Below, one piece after another: positions 17,413-26,138 of a DNA stretch of 64,000 nt. This DNA comes from Neorhodopirellula lusitana (GTDB lineage Bacteria; Planctomycetota; Planctomycetia; Pirellulales; Pirellulaceae). The stretch covers positions 248,001 through 312,000 of the forward strand of contig NZ_FXUG01000008.1 in assembly GCF_900182915.1 (NCBI RefSeq), read 5' to 3'. Position numbers and translations under genes: made by a program. The notes below the pieces were generated by a model. It had not been told where the DNA came from. It saw only the letters and a program-made list of their open reading frames with translations, and ran no database searches. Position 1 is the first letter of the stretch; each line of letters begins with the position of its first letter.

Positions 17413-20400
17413 CTACTCAAACGAATCAATCACGCAGATGAATTCACCGATGACTCTGATGTCTTCGGCCTGTTCGGCTGAGATCTGAATTGGCTCAAAG
17501 TCACGGTTGAGCGGTTGCAGTTCAATGGACTCGTGTTGCCATCCATCGTCTGTCGCTTGCTTGGTGGAATGATAGCGTTTCACCGTGTACCGCCCACCAT
17601 CCTGTGGGTCAGCGTGCTTGTTCACTTGCACCAGGATCAGTTTGCCTTGGCGTGACCCAGCTCCAATCCGTCGGAACAAGCACCATGACTTGTCCGGGAT
17701 GGTCGGCTCCATCGAAAGTCCACTGACCCGCGCAGCGAACATGTCTTCGGACAGCGTTCGGTTCGTCACTGGGATCCAGCCGATTTCCGTGGGAACTCCC
17801 TCCGGTCCCCATCCACCCGCTGCCGCGGTTAAGTCGAAAACCGGTGCGTGCGTGTTGTATTTGGCGCGATCCGTGACCTCAGGAACGACCAAGGAACGTT
17901 CATCTTCGGTTGTCTCGATCGGCTCTGCTTCGATTGGCTTGTCGACGTTGCACGGTTCAACCGACCATTGGCCGTTTTTTTTCCGAAACTCCACTCGGAA
18001 ATCGGTACCCGGCAACCCGGCATTCGGGCCGAACCAACGCTTCATCAAATCGCCCAATTGGTTTTTCGTTTCGCCAACCGGTTTGGCCACGTTGCAGGCA
18101 ATTTTGACGATCTTGAACTCCCATGTTTCGCCCCCGGGAAGTTGAATCCGTTGCGGACCAATCGGAATCCCCGGTGTTTTCTCTCGTTCGGGAAGACGGA
18201 TGATTGGCCGGCCGCTCGAATGAGACACCTTTGCCTCAAATCGCACATCAGTGTCCTCGATTCTTTTCAACGGTCGATTGCGTGTGTACGCCGCCAATCG
18301 CCAATCCACCAGTTCCTCGGTCAAGGACTCGATGACCGGCTTCAATCTCGCCGGACAATCGAGCGTTGAGTAAAACGCTCCATCCTGCAATGCAAACCAA
18401 ATTGATCCATTTTGTTTGCTCACCCAGCGATCAATTGGCCATTTGATCCACCACGCTGCCCACTCTTCGTCCGACGCATTCTGATGATCGACCGCATTCC
18501 CGTCCCCAATCAGATAGTGACGTAACACGTCGTGGCGTAACATCGATTCACGGCATTGCTTTGAAAACTCGAACACGTCTACCGGAGCAAACATCCGGCC
18601 GGTCTCCAGTAAGACTCGCAATACCACCATTTTGTACGACTTGTTCAGGCTTGTCGTTTCGATTGTCCTGAACCAGTCTTCGCAGAGCGAAACCGCTTCC
18701 TTCTCAATGTCCGATAGGTCACCCTCTTGGGCAACAAATGCAAACCAGCTGCTGGCCGATGCGCATACCGTTCGTGGCAACAACCCACGGCCATAGACCT
18801 CCATCACCGTCGGACGCCGCCCCAATTCATCACGGATCGCACGATAGCCCTCGACTGCCGCGGTCCGGCCTTTGGGCAAGAACTGTTTCAGCATGTCCAT
18901 TGCTTCCAGTTCCACGTCCAGCAAGCAGCCTTCGGGAAGCTCGATCGGTTTTCCGCCAAGCCAATCCTTCAGCGACTTCCAATCACTCGTTCCCGAACGC
19001 AAGGACAACAAGTGCATGATTCGCTGAGCAAAGATGCGGTGGTTGCCGACGAAGTCCAGCACCAACAAGCGAGACTTCCCGTCGCACGCACGAAGTCCTC
19101 GGCCAAGCTGTTGCAGGAAAATGATTTTCGATTCCGTTGGGCGTAGCATCACGACGCGGTCGACGGCTGGGATATCCAGCCCTTCGTTGAACATGTCGAC
19201 CACGCACAGCGTCTGCAGATCACCGTTTCGAAGTTGCTCCAGGGATTCGCCATAGCTATCGCTTCCTTCACCGGAAAACACGGCTGCCGACGAGACGCCT
19301 TGTGACAATAACCAATCCCGAGCAAACAAGGCGTGACGCCGCGAACAACAAAACACGATTGTCCGTTCTGCGGGATGTTCCTGCATCGCCGTCCAGAGCC
19401 GGTCCATCCGTTCGCTGCGAGCGACCCGCTCTTCCAGCTCGGCAACGTCAAAACGTCCGTTCCGCCACGGTATCTGCCTGAAATCGACGGTGTCCTTGAT
19501 GCCGACGTAATGAAACGGCACCAGCGAATCTTCGGCAATGCCGTCGCCGATGGTTGCTTGGTAAGCCAGGTTGTCGTCGAAGATGGTCGCCACGTCCACG
19601 CCATCCGTACGCTCCGGTGTTGCAGTCAATCCCAGAGCAAAATCGCAATTGATTTTCGCAAGCACACGACGATAGCTGGGAGCGTGAGCATGGTGCACCT
19701 CATCCATGATCACATAATCAAAGTGTTCGTCGGCAAGTCGCTGCAAACCCTTGGGACGGGACAGCTTTTGGATTGATGCGATGACCAAATCGCCTGCTAG
19801 CTCGCTGCGGCTACCCAGATACCAAGCCGTGGCTCCCTCGCCAAAGCGATGATTCAATAGTCGTGAAAGAACGGCTTCGGCTTGTGCCAAGATGTGGGCA
19901 CGGTGAGCGATCACCAGCACTCGTGGCCGCCGATTGATGGACTCACCAAACTGGCAAGCGTCGAACGCCGCCAACCACGTTTTCCCCATTCCGGTTGCCA
20001 CCGCAACGAGTGCGCGACGATGCCCGCTGTCACGCAGAACTTGCAGTGCCCTCAATGCATCAGCCTGCCATCGGCGAGGCGCGGGAATCTCATCGACGAT
20101 ATCGGTTTCAGGAACAAAGTGTTCTTTCCGGTACGCTTTGGCCGCCTCCGCGTACTTCGAAACAAGACCAGGCGTTAACTGTGAGGCAACATCCCAGAGT
20201 GTTTCAAACTCATCAGCGAACTGCGAGTGCGAGGACTCTTGAACGTTCGCCGTCGACAACAGGTTCCACTCAACGCCGGTTTGCAGTGCAGGGCGGGATA
20301 GATTGCTACTGCCGACGGAAATGAAGTCGCGATATTCTTCGACGATCCGCCATGCTTTGGGGTGAAATGATTTCGGTTTGGAAGGAAGCTCGGCAGTCTC

Positions 20401-21105
20401 GATCAGCTTGACGTGCAACCGCTGAACATCGGACTCTTCGGCCGCCAAGTCACACCAACCCAGTAGCGTGCGGAGGGCTTTGGCGTCGGAGATATACAGG
20501 TAGTCGCTGACCAGGATCCGGACCGCCGCATCATTCGCAATGGCTTCAAACAGGCGTTCCTCGATCACCTCCAATCCCGACGATTGAACAAACGAGACCA
20601 AAATATCGACGGATCGAGCACCCGCGATCCGCCAAGCGAGGTGTTCCCAAAGCGGTGAGTCCGGATAGCCAACGCTCAAAACCTGCCCGGACTTCGTCGC
20701 TTCATCGGCGTGCGGTGTTGGTGTCTCCCGAAGGTAGTTGCCTTTGCTGGGGATCACGTGTCGGACACCACCGCGAGGATCCTCCATGTCGCCCTGGTAA
20801 CGCGGGATCACATGGACATGCACATGATCCACGGTCTGCCCCGCCGCGCTACCGGAGTTGAACCCAACGTTGTACCCATCCGGCTTCGGTTGCAGCGTTT
20901 CATCCAGTTTCCGCTTCACCACATTGACCAGTTCCATCAACGCAGCCTGTTCCGCTGGCGAAGCCTCAAACCATGTCGCTACAACCCTCCGCGTCACCAC
21001 CAACGAGTGCCCCGGCGCAACCGGAAACCCATCAAAGAAGGCAAAAGCCAACTCATTCGAGGCAATCCAGTCGTCGGGAATCACATCAAGAAAGGGTGAT
21101 GTCAA
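17413..21105 (-). CDS. HIT-PLD-SF2 helicase-S24 peptidase fusion protein
   Basis: A 1230-aa multidomain protein. Residues 1-125 are a HIT domain with H94-V-H96-V-H98. Residues about 140-290 are a PLD-like nuclease domain with H248-P-K250 and GSSNLS at 265-270. Residues about 340-740 are an SF2 helicase with Walker A ATGMGKT (370-376), DEVHH (468-472) and a QQLGRGLR motif VI. A long middle region, DUF3427-like in position, follows. The C-terminal 110 residues are an S24/LexA-type peptidase with the dyad Ser1131 (SGLSMEPT) and Lys1176 (YTVKRY). All active sites look intact. PLD-helicase proteins act in DNA restriction; a fused LexA-like peptidase suggests self-processing or DNA-damage sensing, which is inference. 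The start is TTG 21105, consistent with the HIT N-terminus. Confidence 0.88.
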   Translation of the reverse strand: MTSPFLDVIPDDWIASNELAFAFFDGFPVAPGHSLVVTRRVVATWFEASPAEQAALMELVNVVKRKLDETLQPKPDGYNVGFNSGSAAGQTVDHVHVHVIPRYQGDMEDPRGGVRHVIPSKGNYLRETPTPHADEATKSGQVLSVGYPDSPLWEHLAWRIAGARSVDILVSFVQSSGLEVIEERLFEAIANDAAVRILVSDYLYISDAKALRTLLGWCDLAAEESDVQRLHVKLIETAELPSKPKSFHPKAWRIVEEYRDFISVGSSNLSRPALQTGVEWNLLSTANVQESSHSQFADEFETLWDVASQLTPGLVSKYAEAAKAYRKEHFVPETDIVDEIPAPRRWQADALRALQVLRDSGHRRALVAVATGMGKTWLAAFDACQFGESINRRPRVLVIAHRAHILAQAEAVLSRLLNHRFGEGATAWYLGSRSELAGDLVIASIQKLSRPKGLQRLADEHFDYVIMDEVHHAHAPSYRRVLAKINCDFALGLTATPERTDGVDVATIFDDNLAYQATIGDGIAEDSLVPFHYVGIKDTVDFRQIPWRNGRFDVAELEERVARSERMDRLWTAMQEHPAERTIVFCCSRRHALFARDWLLSQGVSSAAVFSGEGSDSYGESLEQLRNGDLQTLCVVDMFNEGLDIPAVDRVVMLRPTESKIIFLQQLGRGLRACDGKSRLLVLDFVGNHRIFAQRIMHLLSLRSGTSDWKSLKDWLGGKPIELPEGCLLDVELEAMDMLKQFLPKGRTAAVEGYRAIRDELGRRPTVMEVYGRGLLPRTVCASASSWFAFVAQEGDLSDIEKEAVSLCEDWFRTIETTSLNKSYKMVVLRVLLETGRMFAPVDVFEFSKQCRESMLRHDVLRHYLIGDGNAVDHQNASDEEWAAWWIKWPIDRWVSKQNGSIWFALQDGAFYSTLDCPARLKPVIESLTEELVDWRLAAYTRNRPLKRIEDTDVRFEAKVSHSSGRPIIRLPEREKTPGIPIGPQRIQLPGGETWEFKIVKIACNVAKPVGETKNQLGDLMKRWFGPNAGLPGTDFRVEFRKKNGQWSVEPCNVDKPIEAEPIETTEDERSLVVPEVTDRAKYNTHAPVFDLTAAAGGWGPEGVPTEIGWIPVTNRTLSEDMFAARVSGLSMEPTIPDKSWCLFRRIGAGSRQGKLILVQVNKHADPQDGGRYTVKRYHSTKQATDDGWQHESIELQPLNRDFEPIQISAEQAEDIRVIGEFICVIDSFE

Positions 21106-21139
21106 TGATAGTATCCATGTACCTTTGGTAGACTGCTAG

Positions 21140-22213
21140 TCAACAAATGTTGTGTAGGAAGTTGGCGAATTCCCAGAGTTGGCGTTTCTGCTCGGGCAGG
21201 AGACCTTCAGGATCAAAATGCATCACTTCATTTCGGGCGATACGGATTTCTTCCAATCTCGCTACGAAAATATTGCGTTCAACGTTGATCGACAGTCGGT
21301 CCCAGTTCGCCGGATTTTCGAGTAGTCGTCGGTATTGGCCGAAGGTCAAATCGGTCACGTCATTGATCTCACGATCATCGTCCTTCTTAACCGATCGAAT
21401 GTCTTCCTGTGTGAAGTGATTTGCAATCAGGTTTCGCAACAATCGCTCGATCTCGCCGACAAGCAAATACGGCTTAGCGAGTTCGTGAAACGACTTGGCG
21501 ACATCGTGGGCCGTGATGATGCCTGAAATTTCCCGTTTCTGATTGCGGACTAGGACGCAACCATATTTCAGAACACGATCGACCGCCTCGAACATCGAAT
21601 CGCTTTGCTCGATGATTTGCGGCTGCGTCATGCAATGGGTGGCAAGCTCGATCGGCTTGCCCGAAGCATTCGCTTGCGCAATGCTCTTCCAACTCACCAC
21701 GCCCTTGACTTCACGAGTTGTCCGCATCACCGGGATTTGGTCAAAGTCCTTCATAAGCATGACGGTCGTCACCTGCGAAATCGAGTCGTCGGGTAGGACC
21801 GAGACGACAGCTTTTCTGGCCGATGCGAAATGGCTTACGCGAAACGTTGGATTCTCGATGATGCTCAACGTGACTGGTTCGCGAATCTCCTCGGGCGGTT
21901 CGTACTCTTCGATCTCCGCTGGCGTCCCGGTTGACTGGTCCTCAGGCTCGGCGATGTGATCGGGATTACCATCATCGACCGAATCGATCGGCACAAAGTA
22001 GACTTGGTTGTCGAAAAACTCGTCTTGGAAGTTAGGCTGCGTTTTTAGGGCCACCGATTCCAGAGCTTGCGAGATCTCATGTACGACCTGTGTCCGGCGG
22101 CGTGAATAGCCGAACCAACCGAGCAGTGTCCGCACCTTTGCACGCCGCTTCTTGTTGTGGTTGAGAACATCATCTGCGATTTCAGTTAGTGGATCTGGGA
22201 TCAACGATATCAC
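21140..22213 (-). CDS. CBS-domain protein with C-terminal HEPN-like RNase motif
   Basis: A 357-aa protein starting with GTG. Residues about 130-255 hold two CBS motifs (ISQVTTVMLMKDFDQIPVMR and the GIITAHDVA segment), which in known proteins bind adenine nucleotides or related ligands. The last 100 residues are predicted all-helical and contain RNEVMH at 327-332, matching the Rx4-6H motif of HEPN ribonucleases in the common ..RN..MHF.. context. The N-terminal 60 residues are helical and basic. The combination suggests a ligand-gated RNase effector in the island. It lies 34 bp before the helicase fusion gene and 76 bp after the DUF262 gene. Confidence 0.7.
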   Translation of the reverse strand: MISLIPDPLTEIADDVLNHNKKRRAKVRTLLGWFGYSRRRTQVVHEISQALESVALKTQPNFQDEFFDNQVYFVPIDSVDDGNPDHIAEPEDQSTGTPAEIEEYEPPEEIREPVTLSIIENPTFRVSHFASARKAVVSVLPDDSISQVTTVMLMKDFDQIPVMRTTREVKGVVSWKSIAQANASGKPIELATHCMTQPQIIEQSDSMFEAVDRVLKYGCVLVRNQKREISGIITAHDVAKSFHELAKPYLLVGEIERLLRNLIANHFTQEDIRSVKKDDDREINDVTDLTFGQYRRLLENPANWDRLSINVERNIFVARLEEIRIARNEVMHFDPEGLLPEQKRQLWEFANFLHNIC

Positions 22214-22289
22214 CTAGTAGATTAGCTTCTTAATGCGAAAGGCAAACCGCGGCCGCACCTGCCAAAGGATTTGCCGGCCACAAAATTGA

Positions 22290-23657
22290 CTATGACTGGG
22301 CTTGCGCTCGCCACCAATTTTCCGCGAATGATTTCGTTTGAGCTTCGCCCTTGGGATGGCAATGTGCATGCACCAACGCTCCATTGCTTAGTTCGGTTTG
22401 ACCGCCCATGGAGTGCTCGTGAACATGGTGGATCTGTGCTTCCGACCAAACGACATCGCTGTTGCAGACCTGGCAACGCTTTTTATCCCGATAATAGATT
22501 ACTTCTCGCTCGAGAATACCGAAGGCCCGATTTGGATCCTTCAAAATCGGATTCAGTTGACCGTACATCTTTTCAACGAAGAACTGATGACGCCGAAGGA
22601 TATTCTCACCGCGGTCTGAATTAGTACGGGCGTGCTGCCCATAACGAACCCAGTACTCGCCAGGAATATCGTCGCTCCGATTTTTCGTATCAGTCGCCAG
22701 CCCTTCCCGGAAACGATCAAATGCGTCTGGAAAGCCGTCCTGCCACGACTTCGTATACTCCGTCATCAGCGAATCCACCAATAACACCAGGTGCATCGCT
22801 TCATGCCCTTGAATCTTTTTCCGCTTGCCATCTTTTAGGAGTTCAGCGAGCAAATCGAGTATCTGCTCAAACCTCTTTGCATCCGCGTTGTGTGCATCGA
22901 ACGACAAGTGCTGGTAGTAGAAATTATCGATTGAGTCCCGCTTGATGTCGCAAAAACGATCTTCACCATGTTGCTTGCGATAGAAGTAGAGAATTGCGAT
23001 TTGAGCACAAAGTTGCCGATATTTTCCCCTCGCCTTTTTTCCGGCCTTGAGAATACGAGAGAAGAAATCATGCCCTGGATATCGTGTCAGTTCCGGCTTT
23101 CCGGATGTCTTGAGAATAAACTCGGTGAAGTTACCGGGCCAAGCATCTCGTTTTTCCTGAGCATTCAACGGAAGTCCGGCTTGAAGCCGAATGAACAGAT
23201 CTCGGGCTTCGTCCTGATGCTCGGTTTCTACCATGACTACGGAAAGCTGGGAATCTCGAAATTTCTGTTGTAGATCTTCCGTCAGTTCCTCGAATCGTTT
23301 TCGTCCCCATTCACATGGAGCATCTGAAACGAAGCTGGGAAATCTTGCCTCCGTTTCATCTTCTTTCGGATCATACAATCGAAAGCCGCCCTCCATGAAC
23401 TCAAACAAGGCGTTGATCCGCTGTTGACCGTCAATGATTTCAAAGTTCTCGTTCGTAATCCCGGCCACCTCTCGTTTGATGTGGTGCAAGTAGATCAACG
23501 GGATGGGATAGCCCCGCAGGACCGAGTCGATAAGCCGTTTCCGTTGCGCCTCGGTCCATACAACACCTCGCTGGTACTCCGGATTCGCGTACAGCATGTT
23601 CGCCTTATGGAGATCGATAAGTTGATTAACGGTCTTAATGCTCGGTGTTGATTTCAT
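22290..23657 (-). CDS. DUF262 (GmrS/DndB-like) protein with C-terminal HNH endonuclease
   Basis: A 455-aa protein. The N-terminal DUF262 domain shows YQRGVVW (28-34) and the IIDGQQR motif (74-80), the ParB/Srx-like NTP-binding core seen in GmrSD type IV restriction enzymes. The C-terminus is an HNH nuclease: zinc Cys395 and Cys398, the His410-His411 pair, Asn425 and a final Cys433-His434. Such proteins are described as restriction enzymes against modified phage DNA. ATG 23657 (MKSTPSIKT) is preferred. An in-frame ATG at 23717 would overlap the upstream gene by 23 bp and is a possible alternative. Confidence 0.88.
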   Translation of the reverse strand: MKSTPSIKTVNQLIDLHKANMLYANPEYQRGVVWTEAQRKRLIDSVLRGYPIPLIYLHHIKREVAGITNENFEIIDGQQRINALFEFMEGGFRLYDPKEDETEARFPSFVSDAPCEWGRKRFEELTEDLQQKFRDSQLSVVMVETEHQDEARDLFIRLQAGLPLNAQEKRDAWPGNFTEFILKTSGKPELTRYPGHDFFSRILKAGKKARGKYRQLCAQIAILYFYRKQHGEDRFCDIKRDSIDNFYYQHLSFDAHNADAKRFEQILDLLAELLKDGKRKKIQGHEAMHLVLLVDSLMTEYTKSWQDGFPDAFDRFREGLATDTKNRSDDIPGEYWVRYGQHARTNSDRGENILRRHQFFVEKMYGQLNPILKDPNRAFGILEREVIYYRDKKRCQVCNSDVVWSEAQIHHVHEHSMGGQTELSNGALVHAHCHPKGEAQTKSFAENWWRAQAQS

Positions 23658-23694
23658 TCTTGGCGTATTGTTTGGGTTCTGATGTGTAAATGAA

Positions 23695-24393
23695 TTAGCC
23701 GCTTTGCTCCGCGTCACGATCTTCTCGCAGGAACACCTTCATGTTTTCCAACGGGATTTCGTATTCGTCCAGCATTCGGAGGATGACATCGCGGATGCTA
23801 TTGGCGGATAGATTGCTTTCGACGAATAAACCATCTGCTAACCGCATTGCCTTGCGAAGCGATTTGGCATCCGGCGTCACCGTGTGATGGCCACGGTTGC
23901 TGATGAAATCGGAATGGTCATGCAAGGACCGAAACCGACTTTCGTCGCGTGAAACGAGATTTCGGCAGACCAATTCATAGAGCCGTTGCCACGTGGTGAC
24001 ACCCGTCGTCGCATATCCGTCCAGGATGAATCCATACGGTCGCTTGTAAGTAAAATCCTCGTTCAGCAAATGGGGTTCTTCACGGTCAAGCTCCGCGATG
24101 ATTCTCTCGTTCTGTTCGTGATCGGAACCGCTCGCTTGCTCGGCCTCATCTAATCGCACGCTGGTGTATTGCTGAACCAATTCCGAAAGCTCAGTCGCGA
24201 CTGAGTCGAACGAGGCCACCTTGGCGTTGTAGGCACGTTTGAACTCAACACCATCTTCGAGAGCCTTGTCATCGTTGTGATCGATCGAAAGCCAAATGTC
24301 GTCGGAAAGTGCAAGCAAGTTTTCACGAACCGCTTCTAGATCCTCGAGTAGCAGTCGAGTGCGTGATGCAGCAGATGGGTTTTGTGGTGACAT
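23695..24393 (-). CDS. Unrecognised 232-aa protein paired with the ATPase gene
   Basis: I do not recognise a family. The N-terminal 100 residues are acidic and predicted to be helical or coiled coil (LLLEDLEAVRENLLALSDD). The C-terminal half is mixed, with RPYGFILDGYATTGVTTWQR followed by LYELVCRNLV, and ends with a helical part containing DVILRMLDEYEI. The G..TTW..LYE pattern faintly recalls small winged-helix modules attached to restriction proteins, but this is a weak impression. It starts 26 bp after the ATPase stop, so it is probably a partner of that ATPase. No nuclease motif is visible. Confidence 0.75.
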   Translation of the reverse strand: MSPQNPSAASRTRLLLEDLEAVRENLLALSDDIWLSIDHNDDKALEDGVEFKRAYNAKVASFDSVATELSELVQQYTSVRLDEAEQASGSDHEQNERIIAELDREEPHLLNEDFTYKRPYGFILDGYATTGVTTWQRLYELVCRNLVSRDESRFRSLHDHSDFISNRGHHTVTPDAKSLRKAMRLADGLFVESNLSANSIRDVILRMLDEYEIPLENMKVFLREDRDAEQSG

Positions 24394-24419
24394 AGATTAC
24401 ATCGGTGATTGATTGAGCT

Positions 24420-26138
24420 TTATAACGTCGCCAATGCGGAAGCGAGCGCAGTGCGAAGCTGACGTACGATTTCGACGGCATCTTCAGCCTCTTTCGTGTA
24501 AAGCGGTGTCACTCCGGCGTGCGATGCTGGGTTAAGAATTCGGTCCTTGATTTTCTTGACCTCGTCTAGCAGCTGCGCTGCATTTCGTTGCTCTCTCGCT
24601 GCATCTGACAACAATTCGAGCATGCTTTCTTGAAGATTGGTGCGAGCTCCGACTAGTTTCGCGATGATCCGTCCTTTCTCTTGGTTGTTTGCCGCAATTA
24701 CCTTCGTTGGATCGATTCGCTCCTCGGAAAGTAACAGCTTAAACTCTTCGGTTGAGTATTCTCCTTGAATCAACGCCGCAAATTCCTTCTTGGCCTGCAA
24801 GAGTAGCAGCCCTCGTGCTTCCGATATCTTGCTTGCAAGCGAATGAAATTTTCCTCGTTCGATCACGGCGGCGTGTGCATTCTTTTGGCTTGCCGCGACC
24901 AGAAACTCCTCCAGGATCTGTTCAGCGCACTTTCTCAACCGGTTGCCGCATTCTGCGAGCTGGTCATTCGCCAGAAAATCCTCGGCGATCTCGAGTTCGG
25001 TTTTGACGACATTCAGTTGTGGACTCGCTTTGGCATCACCTGACAGCTTGGCGTATTGCCAGTCATGGTGTTCTGCTCCGATGTGCCGTCGAAGTTCTTG
25101 GAATAGGCCTATCTCGTGAGTCAGGATGATCTTTTGATATCCAGAAAACTCTGGTGAATGAAGTAACTCCACTACCTTCATTCGATTGCTCATATCTAAG
25201 CTCACCAGCAGGTCGTCTAGCACCAGTAGTTTCAGGCTGGACTGATGAAGGTTGACGAGCGATGCCGCAAATCGGATCGAGAGTGCGAGTTGCGTAAGCT
25301 TGGCTTCGTTGAGAAAACTCTGAGGCCGGTTGATGGATTGCCCATCAACTTGGACACCAAATTCTATCATTGGGATTTCAAACTTAGCATCTGCCCGCGT
25401 CGTTCCTGTGAACGAAGGCGGTTTGGTAACAGCCAGCCTCAGCTTTACCTTCGCTGCATCACCTGACGAGAAGTGATCGTCGTAGAAACGTTGAGCCCGA
25501 GCGCTAATCGAATCAACAATCGAACCAAGAATCCCTGCAAATTCGTTGGTTCGCTCTTTGAATTCGTCGTAGTAGTCAGTCGCAGTGAATCCACCGATGC
25601 GGCCAGGGTTTGGGTCGCCGGACTTAATGTTATCCCAGCAATCCTTGGGGTTCTTGTTGCTGGTTGAGACGCAGAATGGGAGGATTTCTCGCTCGAACAG
25701 CGGCCAAAGGTTGAACTGTTGGGAGTTGCGAAAATGGGAAAAGCCGAAGAAAAAGCGATAGGTGATAAAGTCGCTAGCCATCTCACCCTTGGTGATCACC
25801 GGCTGGTACTTGGTCCCGTGAGTATCATGGCTGATTCGATAGGTCGTATCGTTCTTGGTTTGAGTATCTCGAAGCGTCAATGCGATTTCTCCCGGAACGG
25901 TTCCGGCGTCTTCGTGAATATTAAGCAATCGCTCCGGACTCCCTGGATCGAAATACTTTGCGATCGATGTCTTTCGCCCGCTCTGCAAGAACGTGTAAAG
26001 GGCCCAGTAGAGCGAAGATTTTCCCGAACCGTTTGGGCCGTAGACCAGCAGGTGTCTGCCTTCTAGATCAAGCGAGAATTCTCGAAAGGCCTTGAAGTTG
26101 TGAATCTCAATTCGATGCAGAAGCGACGCGGGAGCCAT
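24420..26138 (-). CDS. SMC/RecF-like AAA ATPase
   Basis: A 572-aa ATPase. Walker A GPNGSGKSS lies at residues 34-42 after an IEIHNFKAFREFSLDL start typical of RecF/SMC-like proteins. The ABC-type signature region SFLNEAKLTQLALSIRFA is at 274-291 and Walker B LLVLDDLLVSLD at 304-315, with an ILTHE switch histidine after it. There is no long coiled coil between the halves, so this is a compact OLD/PrrC-like class. The C-terminal 170 residues are helical and contain RILNPASH (533-540), which fits the Rx4-6H spacing of HEPN domains; that reading is tentative. The ATG directly follows the methyltransferase stop (TAA-ATG), implying translational coupling. Confidence 0.87.
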   Translation of the reverse strand: MAPASLLHRIEIHNFKAFREFSLDLEGRHLLVYGPNGSGKSSLYWALYTFLQSGRKTSIAKYFDPGSPERLLNIHEDAGTVPGEIALTLRDTQTKNDTTYRISHDTHGTKYQPVITKGEMASDFITYRFFFGFSHFRNSQQFNLWPLFEREILPFCVSTSNKNPKDCWDNIKSGDPNPGRIGGFTATDYYDEFKERTNEFAGILGSIVDSISARAQRFYDDHFSSGDAAKVKLRLAVTKPPSFTGTTRADAKFEIPMIEFGVQVDGQSINRPQSFLNEAKLTQLALSIRFAASLVNLHQSSLKLLVLDDLLVSLDMSNRMKVVELLHSPEFSGYQKIILTHEIGLFQELRRHIGAEHHDWQYAKLSGDAKASPQLNVVKTELEIAEDFLANDQLAECGNRLRKCAEQILEEFLVAASQKNAHAAVIERGKFHSLASKISEARGLLLLQAKKEFAALIQGEYSTEEFKLLLSEERIDPTKVIAANNQEKGRIIAKLVGARTNLQESMLELLSDAAREQRNAAQLLDEVKKIKDRILNPASHAGVTPLYTKEAEDAVEIVRQLRTALASALATL

